From assembly GCA_947652115.1 (NCBI GenBank), contig OX393570.1:11452343-11516342 (forward strand): a stretch of DNA of 64,000 nt, given 5' to 3'. This document shows, one piece after another, positions 34,897-46,235 of this stretch (position 1 is the first letter of the stretch; each line of letters begins with the position of its first letter). A model generated the notes under the pieces. That model saw nothing but the letters and a program-made list of their open reading frames with translations, did not search any database and was not told where the DNA came from. Both the position numbers and the translations under genes were made by a program. This DNA comes from Blastomussa wellsi (Eukaryota > Cnidaria > Anthozoa > Scleractinia > Plerogyridae).

Positions 34897-35021
34897 GAGC
34901 CTGCGATAACATATTCTTTTGTAAAGACAGCATGCGAACGAGGCGAAAGGGTCAAAACATCGGACAACACAATGCACAATGACCCGTTAGCCTCGTTTGT
35001 ATGTCAAACCGCTGAGAACTC
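34897..35021. repeat. inverted dispersed repeat, left copy
   Basis: GAGCCTGCGATAACATATTC, then AACGAGGCGAAAGGGTCAAA and CAATGACCCGTTAGCCTCGT. The same sequence lies in the opposite orientation at 38410-38532. The repeat itself has internal inverted symmetry (GAGGCGAA-GGGTC against GACCC-TTAGCCTC). The pair flanks the W5+E4 segment of locus B. Confidence 0.78.
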
Positions 35022-36619
35022 CAATAAGAGCCATTGAAAGAAACTCAGCTGATAACAGTTCACTGAGTTTTATAAGTGAGTTAATGAAATGTATTTTAAA
35101 GGCAATTAGTAAATAACACTAAGTTTTAACTACTTGTGTCTCTTCTTCCATTTTTCCTGCTGTTTGATTTGTGAATTTCTGAAACGTTTAGTTGCGGTTA
35201 CAATTCATCTATTATATCCAGTAAATCATGCATTCAACTCCGCTTTAAGAATGGCCAGAATGGCGGCGATGCGCAAGATCGTATTTTCATATCTTGGCCG
35301 TATTCTCGAGCCTTTGCGCTTTCTTACAATAACGGTATAGGATCTGTTGAAAATAAAGACAATCACGATACAAAACGTTCATTCATGATCGGATTCGGGA
35401 CAGATTTACGACGTTAGTATAGCATTTCTGTCTGTAAATCGCAGACGTCTTTCTCGCAAAACGACAAGCCGGGAGCGAAGAAATACGGATGTATTTGCAG
35501 GCTAGTCCAGTCCATACGATCACCATCATTGCGCCAAATGAAAACTATTCTGGAGTATTCTAGCCTCGTTGGGAGCCCACGGAATTTCTTTTTCGGAGTA
35601 TGCCTGTCACTTACAAAAAACATCATCTTCCCTGATAAAGAAATTAAGGCACGTCATCCATAGAAATGATCTTTGTCTGATTATAGTAGCTCGATTTTAT
35701 ATCTCTACTGGTGCCAAAGAAAGTTAACCGCACAGCACATTGGTAAAAAGTAAAACATCTACCGAGCCCTCGTACATTTGTGAATCAAATGTATTGTTAA
35801 TTTATGGTACTTGCACTAACTGACACAGAAGAGTACAGCATTCTGCATTTTTTGCAAACTATACTTGACTTGTAAATAAATTTAATAAAAAGAAAAGTAT
35901 TTTTAAGTATGCATCTTAATTTATTGTAAGTAACGTAGCGTCCTGTAAAACAGGTTGTTTACCGTCCTGTGGTGTGTAAGATAGTTATGTAATGTATTGT
36001 TTAGTTTTATATATTTGTGTCATTTCGGAAATCACTTATTCACTTGTCTTCTTCGTCCTGTCTGGTACATAAGGCCGCGGAATTTCGGAAATAATATTGT
36101 GTTATTGTACTGGTCGATTCATTCTATGGGACGCGCACGTTGGTAATCATGGTTGTCGTGTGCGTTATGAATACAACTACCATGATTCCTTGCGCGCAAG
36201 TCTCATAGAGGGAATCGGGGATTGTAGTTATTGATTTATTGTGTTAGTGAAAGTATTGTATTGTAATTTATGCCAATAAATGAATAAATAAAACATTAAA
36301 AAATCTTTCCTGATTAGGCGTCGCTCCGGCTTAATCGAAATCGTTATGGCAAGTGGCCTTTCACAATATTATTCTTGGCAATTTAATCAGTTCAAGTTAC
36401 AATAATGGCTCTGTTGAATTCACTGAGATAAATCAATCAAAGAAAAATATCTGCTTGCGTGTGGCTGAGAGTTCCTGTAGAAACTAGTGAATTCAGGAAC
36501 ACCTAAAACACCATGAAAGAATCATATGACATCGCCAGCCAATATTCCTTAAAAAAGACTCTCCGAGGGAAAAGCTACAAGAAATACTTTACAATTATTT
36601 ATATGATTACTTAACAAAC

Positions 36620-36781
36620 CTTGTGAAATGATAATTCGATAGACATAATTGGAATTTTGGTCTCCTGCACACTCCCCGACACTGTTGATAGCACACGGCT
36701 GTTGATGTGTATCTATGCACTGTTCTGCTGCACCGTACATACTGTACTTGTCGCCAGCCTTCATTCCTGACCAGCACTCAC
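36620..36781 (-). CDS. WSC-like second half E4 (locus B)
   Basis: 162 nt, phase 1 at both ends; acceptor TGGTGCCTAG, donor GTTTGT. It reads GECWSGMKAGDKYSMYGAAE, EQCIDTHQQPCAIN, GECAGDQNSNYVYRIIISQ. The four core cysteines are kept; CVG is CAG here. Confidence 0.9.
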
Positions 36782-37240
36782 CTAGGCACCAGTACAGGTT
36801 GGAATGAGTCAGGAACATGGTATGGAAATGTAAGTTGAAGGATTTTTGTTAGTCGTGAAATCAAATTGGAAAGTGTGTGTGCTTTGATTAGCTAAATAAG
36901 TATGTTTCAAAGAGAAGAAAACGTAGTGCGTTTCAAAGGTTAGCTTTTTTCTGAAACTGATACAAGTCCCCCACTTTTACCCTATCTGTTGAGGATCTCC
37001 GCTATTCCTCCCCAATTCCTCCGCCCAATGCATATAATTATTCACTCCACTCCACTAGATTTGTCTAATAAGCTTACTTTAAGTTTAAAAAATTATTCCC
37101 CAGGAATGAATTAATCTGTCAAGAAATAACATAAAAATAAAAACAACTCGTTGACAAACAATACGACAAACAAATCTAGAATGGCAAATATAGACTGTAA
37201 TTTATAGCGGGCAAAAAACGGCTGAGAGTACATTACATAC

Positions 37241-37447
37241 CATAAGAGTGAATTCCAAAGACGTTGAAATTCTTCTCATAGACCATATTAGCACACCTGC
37301 AGACAAAATCTGGAAGCCAAACACTCCATTTCTCCCAGTCGATTTTTTCGCTTTCGCTTAACATTTTTTCGGAAAGTGCAAGCGTAGGCTTACCGGCCAT
37401 CTTGTCGACAAAACAACCAAGCTTTTTATACTCAATGTTACACCTCG
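37241..37447 (-). CDS. WSC-like first half W5, divergent (locus B)
   Basis: 207 nt, 69 codons, phase 1; acceptor CTTTTTCCCAG, donor GTATGT. It keeps RCN, KLGCFVDK, DWEKWSVWLPDFVCRCANMV and FNVFGIHSYG. The central R-P-L-P...T-D-R-D motif of other copies is replaced by PTLALSEKMLSESEK, and the exon is six codons shorter. The cysteine frame is intact, so the fold may be kept while a surface has changed. Confidence 0.88.
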
Positions 37448-37599
37448 CTGGGAAAAAGGATGATAAAAACACCACTAATTAAGACATTAGGTATATTTGA
37501 TAACGATATTCGACCGATGAAAACTGTCCGAGTACACGCTAATACGTTAACCTCTAACAAATTTACAACTTATTTTCATTTAGTCAGAGATCAACTTAC

Positions 37600-37662
37600 G
37601 AGGGTTTGCAGCTGAGGACGGAGATGGTGTTCCAATAGGTGTAGGAGGTACAGCTGTTGGTA
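37600..37662 (-). CDS. Pro/Thr/Ser linker exon (locus B)
   Basis: 63 nt, acceptor GTTTTCATTTCAG-like (CATTTCAG), donor GTAAGT, phase 1. Encodes PTAVPPTPIGTPSPSSAANP. Separates the second vWA from W5. Confidence 0.72.
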
Positions 37663-38409
37663 CTGAAATGAAAACTGCCTATGAATTATTTTGTCTTAAA
37701 ATTTTAAGATAGTTTGAAAACAGGTATGAGAAAAATCTGCTATATATCTTATCCTACAAAAGAGTTTTGGCTCTTACTTTTCCCAAGGCATTGATGTTCA
37801 ATTTACTTTGAGAAAAATAGCACGAGTGTCATAAAAAACGACTTACATTCTCTGCTCACATCATAGGAAATCTTATGCTTGGAGAGGAAAATGACAGCCG
37901 GGCAATAGCCTGTCTGCAGCACTCTCTATTTCCTCATGTAGAAAAGTGACGCGTCACTATTTTTGCGTGATGAGATAGGAGACGGCTGCAGATTTTGATC
38001 GTATGTCTTGGTATTTTTTATGAATTTCGTCATCACATTGTCAAAGCAGCTGTGTAGTAAGCTTAGTTTGGCAGAACACGGCAAAAATTAAGTGTTCCAT
38101 TCATCGAGTCTCACGTCAAAACTTTGGCATTTTAACGAAGTTGATGAGTTTCCCTTTGAATAAGTTCAGTTTGGATGCAATTTGTAGCTTATTTTCGAGA
38201 ACTAAACAGCCCTAAACTGTAAACTAACGACAGCGCAGGGATGTCGCCATCCGACTACGTCATTTACGTTTATGTCCATTTTTTAACTACTAGAATTAAC
38301 CAATGAGCGCGCGAGAATTTCTGCAGTCATAGTAAAAAAATGTTAATATTGTGTAGCATTTTCTTTAAATAGTTTATATATTGCATTTTGGTGAAAATGG
38401 CTGTCATTA

Positions 38410-38532
38410 CAGTTCTCGGTTTGACGTACAAACGAGGCGAACGGGTCATTGAGCATTGTGTTGTCTGATGTGTTGACCCTTTTGCCTCGTTCACATGCCG
38501 TCTTTGCAAAAGAATATATTATCGCAGGCTCA
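38410..38532. repeat. inverted dispersed repeat, right copy
   Basis: Inverted partner of 34897-35021: AGTTCTCGGTTTGACGTACA, AACGAGGCGAACGGGTCATT and ATATTATCGCAGGCTC. It lies 80 bp downstream of the second vWA half-exon of locus B. Confidence 0.78.
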
Positions 38533-38611
38533 AGCCATTAAGAAATAATTAAAGCCTCAGAACTCGTATTTTTAACGCAATAAGCAAAGAAAATCTGTAT
38601 AAAAAACGCAC

Positions 38612-38774
38612 CTTGGTTGCAAGATTCCTTAAGAAGAGCATTAAGGATTTTAACAAGGTCTTTGTACTTTCTAACCATGAACACATGATCCTTTTCCTTC
38701 ATGGCTATAGTTGTTAGCTCTTTTTTATCCACATCTTTTCCAACACCAACAGCCATAACCCGAATATTCTTTTC
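38612..38774 (-). CDS. vWA domain, second half (locus B, second vWA)
   Basis: 163 nt, enters in phase 0 and leaves in phase 1. It reads EKNIRVMAVGVGKDVDKKEL, HVFMVRKYKDLVKILNALL and ends with a Cys. This is the last strand and helix of the vWA fold. The acceptor is CTCTTAACAG and the donor GTGCGT. It joins exactly to the exon at 39643 (LQPLQ then EKNIR). Confidence 0.92.
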
Positions 38775-39642
38775 CTGTTAAGAGAAATAAAGTTAGAGTT
38801 AGTTAGAGTTACTCGGATGCCATTGGTTTCTTTTATGCCTGTTGCTCTAAGGAACTTTTGTCACATTTTTAAGCTTATTAATCACACTCAAACAGCGGTA
38901 ATAAACATTACCAGAAAACGCATTATAATTTGCTAGATAAAACTAGTAATAATCAAAGATTAGGAGTGCGTTCGACCCTTCGATACACTCCGATACAAAG
39001 TCGCAGACCATGTACATAAAACCGAAGACTGTGGACTGCACTGATTAATTGTCAGCCAAAACATTAAAAAATCGGCAAGTAGTAGCAGTAGCCAAATAAT
39101 CATAAACCTCAAGATGCCAAATGTAAACAAATCAACGCAGCCAAGGGAACACTTGCAGGCTAAAATGCAAACATAAAATTCACTATTACAAAGACTGTCA
39201 CGGCGCTGATCTAAATCTGCTGTTATATATTCGCACCAAGAGTTGTACAATCTTCGTTACAAGGTCCTTCTATGATAACAATAAGGCTGATTTGAACAGT
39301 AGAGCGTGACAACTCTGTACGTGGACAGAAGTTCATTGTGGATCTCCAATGAAAAGCATCTGAGTTTTATAATGTGATGTGCTGCTTGGGCGAATTGCAG
39401 CATCAGTTTCCTAGAAAAGACACCAGCAGTAGGCAGGCTTCTGATGTTCTGATAAGTAGCTTCAATCATCTTTGACAGTGATAGCCCAAATAAATCAATA
39501 CAAGTGCGAAAGCAGTTCGACAAAGCATGAACATGAGATCGAGGCTATTTGTGCCAGCCAGCCAGTCCAAGATGGCGTCCAAACCCTGAAACCCTGAAAT
39601 AAAAGTTGGAATCTTAAGGCAAATAATTATAGCCACCCTTAC

Positions 39643-40055
39643 CTGAAGTGGTTGTAAAACTTCTGAGTACGGTTGACTCAACACAGGATGTGTTCTCCCA
39701 TCAGTAATAACAATAAGAACGTCAGGCTTGTCAACCCGATCCCCCCCTTGAGCAGAGAACAGCTCCATATTAGCAAGCGTTAGAGCGAGGTCTGTTCTAG
39801 TTCCTTCGCCCAAATATGGAAAGTTCTTAATAGTTTTTCTCAGGCGTTTAGTCTTGTAAAACTCTGAGTCCGCAAAGCTGAACTGCAGCTCTGGAGTTGT
39901 GCTGAATACTATAGCACCAAAATGAGTGCCCTGTTCAGATACTTCAAATTGCTTCACTAGGTCAGCCACAAACTGCAAGCACAAGTTGTAATCATCTAGT
40001 GTGATGCTATCCGACGAATCGATTATTACACCAATATCCAGGGCTTGATCACATG
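39643..40055 (-). CDS. vWA domain, first half (locus B, second vWA)
   Basis: 413 nt, enters in phase 1 and leaves in phase 0. It carries a complete MIDAS site: DIGVIIDSSDSIT (DxSxS intact), GEGTRTDLAL (Thr) and VLIVITDGRTH (Asp). Of the vWA domains in the window this is the one best fitted to bind metal and ligand. A Cys two residues before the domain pairs in principle with the one at the end of the next exon. The acceptor is CTTGTTCACAG and the donor GTAAGG. Confidence 0.95.
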
Positions 40056-40573
40056 CTGTGAACAAGAGGCAACAGGTAGAGATCATTGGTAATTACTGTC
40101 AGCGATACCAACCCGTTTGCCTAAACTGCCTAAGTCATACTAATGTTTATGGTATATATCTCATGACTACGTATTTTGCTTAACGCTTATGGGTTTGAAG
40201 AAAACCTGATGAACATTTTGATAATTTTTAAGTGATCCAAAACAGAATTCTCTAAAGCTTACTGCAAACTTAATTGAGTCCTGATCAATATTGACCAATT
40301 TTGGCCAGACATCAGTCTTCATTTATTCAGTCCAGTACATAAGAGTATCAGAGTCTGCAAGGGTAGCGTCAACTTTAAATTTCAAACTTTAAACTATCTT
40401 GAAAATGTGTTTTAAAATATATTTGTTCAATTGTATAGGTTGGCCGCCGTTACCCAATTAATTAATTTAGTTTGATTCTGTACATTTAACGAGTTAAATG
40501 CTCAGTCGAAATATTAGCATGCAAATCAGAATTCTCATAGACATTTTATAAAGAGAGAGTGTATTATTCTTAC

Positions 40574-40648
40574 ATGGTGTTACTGGTGGTGTGGGGGAGG
40601 GTGGTTGAGTATGTGGAAGAGTGGGCTGAGTCGGGATCACACCAGGTT
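40574..40648 (-). CDS. Pro/Thr linker exon (locus B)
   Basis: 75 nt, acceptor CATTTATAG, donor GTAAGA, phase 1. Encodes PGVIPTQPTLPHTQPPSPTP then PVTP. Joins E3 to the second vWA. Confidence 0.75.
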
Positions 40649-40990
40649 CTATAAATGGAATGGATGATTAGCAAATTACACTTACCGTCGATAATACTAA
40701 GCAGATTCGTGTTTAAATATTTTTAAATATATAATTTAATTTGCAGTTTAAACCAAAAAAGATATATCAGTAATTGTCGTTAATAGTTTGTACTCAATTT
40801 CAAGCAAAGATCTCAAAGTACACAACTAACAAAGAAAAACAACTGGTTGTACAGGATATTGAATGTAGTTCAAACTACTTTGTTGGATACTGATTGACCA
40901 TCTAGAACAGTCTGATGTATTTTGTACAGATATAATTATGAAACATAAATTATCACGACGGGATAGAAAGCACTGGCGTAATAACTTCCA

Positions 40991-41201
40991 GGGCCCGGTT
41001 GTTCGCAAGGCGGTTAGCGTTAATCCAGGGTTAAAGTTGGCTTTGATTTCTCTTCTGTATTTATGTGTATATTAGGCTAACGTTTTGTGGGTATTTTTCT
41101 TAGTGCAAGAAAGAACTGAACGTACTAAAAATAAGCGGAAAAACTCTCTGCAAAGCTTTAAAACAACATACATTTTATCGTGTTTTGAACAACCCGGCCC
41201 A
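40991..41201. mobile_element. 211-bp MITE-like element with perfect 14-bp ends
   Basis: GGGCCCGGTTGTTC at the left end is the exact inverse of GAACAACCCGGCCC at the right end. The interior is AT-rich without a frame. It lies in the intron between E3 and the linker at 40648. Confidence 0.8.
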
Positions 41202-41203
41202 GA

Positions 41204-41771
41204 GTTTTAAATCAATTATTCTGAGTCTTTGCATCAAGATAGAACTTGTCATTCTCAAAAATCCTATTCAAAGGTGACAGACCACTGTCTCAATGTTGGC
41301 TCCTGTAAAAATATCTTACTACCAACACCGTTCATCAACAGGATGCCTAACATTGTACATGTAATTCCACAATTGGTTTCGGCTCCATCAAATCCTATAC
41401 CAATTGCAGAACATTTCACGATGTGAGCACAGTTACTGATAAGAAAAAGTGACAAGGAAAATAAAGAACCATTAAATTGCGAACCATGTTAGTAACAAAA
41501 TGGCGAGAAATTAAAATTTCAAAATGCCGTATCTTTTGAGTGGATAGCAGTTTTTCAAAACCTTTTTTGGTTTTAAGATCCTTGAGCAAAGTTCTTTGGA
41601 ATGACGTCTTGAGGCATCCCACAATATTAAAACAAAAATTCATGCCAAATTCATGACGTTGTTTTCCCACCAAATATGAAAACAAAATCTTAAAAAGTAA
41701 AAGCATAGGATTTTAGAGAATGACAAGTTCTACATCGGTGCAAAGTTTTGGAATAAAACTCTGGAAGTTAT
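41204..41771. mobile_element. MITE-like element with about 65-bp inverted ends
   Basis: AGAGTTTTAAATCAATTATT and AGAACTTGTCATTCTCAAAA on the left match, inverted, GAGAATGACAAGTTCTACAT and GGAATAAAACTCTGGAAGTT on the right. It starts next to the 211-bp element, so the two may be nested or adjacent insertions. Confidence 0.7.
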
Positions 41772-41936
41772 TACTACAGTGCATCTTTTTGTGCCCTCTG
41801 TGGCCATCGTGAAACCAATGCATAAAAATTCCCGCCATCAACATTCATTTGAGAAAGGCGCAGTGATGGCGTTGAAATATCGTGAAACATGAATACTGGA
41901 TTATGTACCTTACATTTAGTATACAGCATTAGTTAC

Positions 41937-42095
41937 CTTTGACATCAATTCCATAAACAAAGTTGACGTTTAAATCACCGACACACTCAAGTTTATCGCT
42001 GGGATTGCATTTTTTGCGACCTTTCGTGACACATGTATCAGAACTTCCGACCCTGTTATACGTCTCCCCAGCATCCCCTCCAGACCAACACTCTC
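41937..42095 (-). CDS. WSC-like second half E3 (locus B)
   Basis: 159 nt, phase 1; acceptor TATTCAACTAG, donor GTAACT. GECWSGGDAGETYNRVGSSD, TCVTKGRKKCN, LECVGDLNVNFVYGIDVK. All core cysteines and the terminal NFVYGID signature are present. The length equals that of E1. Confidence 0.93.
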
Positions 42096-42738
42096 CTAGT
42101 TGAATATGAAAATAATGATTAAAGTGGACAGTATGCCGTTAATGAGTTATGGTTGATTGAAATGCAAAGCTTGATAGAGAGATCTTCTGTCTATTTCGGT
42201 TCTAGTAAAGTCAGTTTCTTAACTTTGCTAGTCTTATGTAACGTGCTTCACAAGAGGAAGAGCATTAATTCATCTGTACTTAAACGCCCATGTTCATCCA
42301 AACGGCTTTCCGTGCTTGTCCTTTGTTTTGGAACGGTTAACTTATTGAATGCAATGTTCTCATTGGCTATTATTTCCCAAATGACAATTTTTATGAACGC
42401 GAAATTCCGTTCACAAACAAATTAAAACAGGGAAAGGTGTAATGATGAATCAGCAATGGCTTTAATGTTTGTAAATGAAAAACCTGATCAACAATATAAC
42501 AAACTGTAGATTAAAAAAATAAAAACCTTGCAGTGGAACTCTGTATTGGGTGTCCTATACTTAAACTTCTGTATTGGAAATGTAAGTAATTGCCCCTTAT
42601 TAGTAGGTTACGGGACTCCATTATTCAATATGGCGTGTTCTCATTTGACTTCGTCTTTTCTGCTATTACGAATTATTATCATGTTTACATCTCAGTAACT
42701 AAGTAGATTATCGGTTTTATAATCTATGTTCTACCCAC

Positions 42739-42963
42739 CGAAGTACTGGATGCTAAAGAAGGCGTACTTCTTATCACTGGCTGCTTTAGCGCATCGGCAA
42801 ACCAAGTCAATTATGTATGTGTCCCAGCTATTCCAATTTATTTTCCTGCCGCTAGAAACATTGCTGCGTAAATCACGATCAGTGAAAAGCAACTCGGGTA
42901 ATGGACGCGGTTTTTTTCTGTCATCTTTGAAACAACCAAGCTTGGTGTAGTTAGCATCGCAGA
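42739..42963 (-). CDS. WSC-like first half W4 (locus B)
   Basis: 225 nt, phase 1; acceptor TGAATTCAG, donor GTGGGT. VCDANYTKLGCFKDD, RPLPELLFTDRD, NWNSWDTYIIDLVCRCAKAA and YAFFSIQYFG. Joined to E3 it reads Y-F-G-E-C-W-S-G, which lines up with the central Y-x-G-x-E-C-W-C-G region of classical WSC domains. Two N-glycosylation-type sites (NYT, NVS). Confidence 0.93.
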
Positions 42964-43203
42964 CTGAATTCACAGACAGAAATATTCAGCATTAGTATCA
43001 TTTGCAGAGGCAAATTCAACAAGGGCACGGTCTGACCTAAAAATTATATGAAATCATTCTGTTCATACGTTCTTATCATATGTACTCGTGTGCAATTTTT
43101 TCCTGGGATCAGTTAAGTCCTAAAACTTTCTAGCTAATTATGAATTAGGGCCACGCTACCGTAATTTTCCTAATCAAAAAGTTTAAACACAGGATTAACT
43201 TAC

Positions 43204-43269
43204 CATATTTTTCTGGGGACACAGTGGTTGGCAAAATGCTTGTGCTTGTAGAAGGACTTGGAGTGGGCT
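43204..43269 (-). CDS. Ser/Thr/Pro linker exon (locus B)
   Basis: 66 nt, acceptor TACTTATTTTAAG, donor GTAAGT, phase 1. Encodes PTPSPSTSTSILPTTVSPEK. It continues the glycosylation-prone character of the mucin exon just upstream. Confidence 0.72.
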
Positions 43270-43567
43270 CTTAAAATAAGTAACGACACAAAAATAAGTA
43301 ACTAAACAACCAACTGTCCCGATACCCTCATGTTTAGATTAGGTTACGTCAGCACGGTAAAAGTCCTTTATTGCTTCACTCTTTTACATGGAAGATTACA
43401 GTAGAGCAACAATAACCACAGTTCTTGAGCTGAGATTGAGACAATGGTAACCAGATGTATCCATAGCAGTCATAGCAGACTTATCTGCAATATTAGCACA
43501 TAGAGAGATAGGAAACTAAGGGAACCAATAGAATCCATCAGATTTAAATTATGCATCATAAACGTAC

Positions 43568-44638
43568 CTAATTTGGTGCAATTGGCGCTGCACGTGGTTA
43601 CAACACTGGTGGATGTTGCTGTAAGTGTTTTAGTTTGTGTTATTGTCTTGTTGTGAGTGTTAGTCAAGGTTTGTGTAAAAACTGCTGTACTGGTGGCTGT
43701 CATTGTTTGTGTTGTTTTTGCTGTACTTGTTGCTGTCAAAACAGCGGTACTTGTGGCTGTAGCTGTAGAGGTAGTTGTGGCAGTGATAACATTAGTAGCG
43801 TTATATGTTTGCGTCAATGTGTCTGTAGCTATAGTAGTCAGTGTTTTATGTAACGTTTTTGTTGCAAGTTGAGTGCGATTAACAGTGTTTGTTTTCGTGG
43901 CTGTGGTTAGTAAAGTGCTTGTTGCTATCCCCGTGCTTGTTGTTGTTAAAGTGGAGGTGGACGTCGCTAGCTTTGTGCTTGTCACCGTGTCTGTGTTAGT
44001 TGTTGTTAAGGTGTGTGTGTTAGTTTTGTTTGTGGTGCTTGTCGCTGTAGTTTTCACGACAGCTGTACTTGTTAAAGTGTGAACATTTGTTGTATTCACC
44101 ACCTTGATACTTGTAGTAGTTAAGGTGGCAGTGCTAGTTACTGGCACGTGACTTGTCAAGATGGCCGTGCTTGTCTTTGTGGTATGATGTGTACTGGTGG
44201 CAACGTCAGTAATTGTGGTGTTCAGAGTGGAGGTAGCGGTTATTACGCTTGTTTGTGTCTGTGTGGTCAGTGCTGTGTTGGTTTCTGTTGTTGTTTCAGT
44301 GTTTGTAAGAGTCGCAACTGCCGTAGTAGTTTCTGTTTTAGTGCTGGTTAACATTAAAGTTGTTGTGTCAGTTGCTGTCTTGGTCAACGTTGTTAGACAT
44401 GGACCCGGCGTGAGGCACGTCTTGTTAGCAGATGTTGAGGACGTATGTGCAAGACAAGTCGCGTAAACTGCAGCTTGGATGCAAACAGAGGGTTGCTGGC
44501 ATTCAGGAATCGGACATTGAACAACAGGTACAGGTCGAGGTGCAGGTTGAGGAGCAGGAACAGCTGTGGGTAGTCGCGTCGATGCTGTTGGTGATAATGG
44601 TGTAGTAGCCGGTAGGGGTGCAGGATTAATAACTTTTT
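43568..44638 (-). CDS. mucin-like Thr-rich repeat exon (locus B)
   Basis: A single 1071-nt exon, 357 codons, phase 1 at both ends; acceptor TTATTTCTGAAG, donor GTACGT. It starts with a Pro/Thr part (NPAPLPATTPLSPTASTR), then a small Cys-bearing segment (VVQCPIPECQQPSVCIQAAV, ATCLAH, NKTCL, GPCL). About 270 residues of imperfect short repeats follow, such as TATSTAVLTAT, TTTSTGIATST and THTLTTTNTDT. It closes with VVTTCSANCTKL. Thr is the dominant residue, so dense O-glycosylation is expected; several N-glycosylation-type sites (NTT, NKT, NAT) also occur. The regular spacing suggests growth by repeat expansion, and length variation between alleles is likely. Confidence 0.9.
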
Positions 44639-45233
44639 CTTCAGAAATAAAAGGAAACAAAACTTTTTAAGATTTTCCCTGTAGTATATAAGTATCCTTT
44701 AAAATGTAATAGAAAAAGTATTCTAAAATTAATATCTTTAACATATAAAACCATAGCAGAAACGAGATTAACCATTCTGAAAAAAAAAGCTGAAAAATAT
44801 AACATAGATGCAAAAAAATTCCTCCCTGAAAATGAATAATTCTCTACATACATAAAGAAAACACTTTTACAGACAAAAAATAACTTGAATTCAATAAACG
44901 AAATCCAATTGCTTGTTTTCCTCAGTTTGAGATAGTTTGACTGAGGTTAGGTAAGAATTCATGTAATGAGTTCGTCACCAAAAATTCAATACAATTGAAC
45001 GAATACAATAATGGATATGATAGACAAATTAATAGTATTAATTCAAAATAAAACTGGATGTATCGGAGGAAAGAAACAGAACTGTAGCGTCCCAGATTTA
45101 ACCTGAATACCAATTTAACCTACAACACATACATTCCTCTAATTCATATGCATAAGCATTGTCATGCTTTCTTGTTGCAGTTGCCTGCATTGCAACAGTA
45201 GGCCATTTCTGAGTTGTCTTTTGCCTCAGTATC

Positions 45234-45351
45234 AAAACGAGTCTGAGTGCGAAACTATTCATATGTAAATGTGTTCAACTTGCATGTTCCTTTTTATGCA
45301 AATCAAACTCATTTTCAAATGAGTAGTTTCGCACTTAGACTCGGACTCATT
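45234..45351. mobile_element. palindromic MITE-like element
   Basis: AAAACGAGTCTGAGTGCGAA on the left is inverted as GTTTCGCACTTAGACTCGGA on the right, with CATATGTAAATG-type AT-rich sequence between. It lies in the intron between the first vWA and the mucin exon. Confidence 0.7.
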
Positions 45352-45777
45352 TGGCCATAAGTTGCAAAACAAGTTGCAAAACATGACGGGTGGTTAATCA
45401 AGTCTGATATAGGACGGGGGTACGATTTTATGCTTCCAAAATGCAGATCTCCCAGAGATATTTTTGGTGTCCAAATTTCATACAAATTGACTGAGTAGTA
45501 AGCTTATGATAGCATTTTGTGTCATATGCCACTATCGGGACTTAAATGCAGAATGAAAAGGTGTAAACAACTTTTAGTACCTTGACACACAAGCCATAAG
45601 ACGCTTTTACCAAATGGCAATAAGATTGGAGTAAGCTTTTAATGGGAAAGTTAAAACCTGTTGTTTTATTTAATATCACCACTAGGCGAAATCTGTTTGG
45701 CGCCCATTTTAGATAGGTCTTCAACATAAGACAACAAACAACATATACAATTAACAATCAAGGAATTGCTCGCTTAC

Positions 45778-45996
45778 CATTTCTGCACATCTCTGCGCTT
45801 GTATCTAATAACGTTCCTGATAAACCTTCGATGTCCGACTCCTTGAAAACCAAGGAATTACTGCTTGCAACTGGGTATAGATCTTGATTTCTCGCACTGC
45901 CGATTTGGACACACATAACTTTTACTTGAGCACGCTTGAGATCATTGGCAGCTTGAGAAATCCACTGCTCCAAATTCGAGTTTTCTTCAGGTGACC
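45778..45996 (-). CDS. vWA domain, second half (locus B, first vWA)
   Basis: 219 nt, 73 codons, phase 1; acceptor GGAATGATTTCAG, donor GTAAGC. GSPEENSNLEQWISQAANDL, VKVMCVQIGSARNQDLYPVA, then SDIEGLSGTLLDTSAEMC. It supplies the later strands and last helix. The intron sits directly after the T-N-G-K-T-D strand, a different place from the intron in the second vWA. Confidence 0.9.
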
Positions 45997-46235
45997 CTGA
46001 AATCATTCCATTAATTTAACTGACTTTCTCTTATCTTCTATCCAGACTGGCAAACAGTTAGCAAGCATCAAGCATGTACGATGTGATTTTTGGTGTTAAG
46101 CAGATTGAAGAGGTGTGCGGTTCCATACGAACAACATTCAGATACAATATATGGAAAAATAATTAGCTCTCGACCAATGAAAGCGCAAAACTCCTAATGT
46201 AAATTCAATTGGATCTCTTTTACAGCATAACTTAC

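Noticed and set aside
43635..44466. Several plus-strand open frames rich in Val, Cys or Gly
   Set aside because: They are shadows of the Thr-rich mucin exon; repeats with period three keep several frames open.
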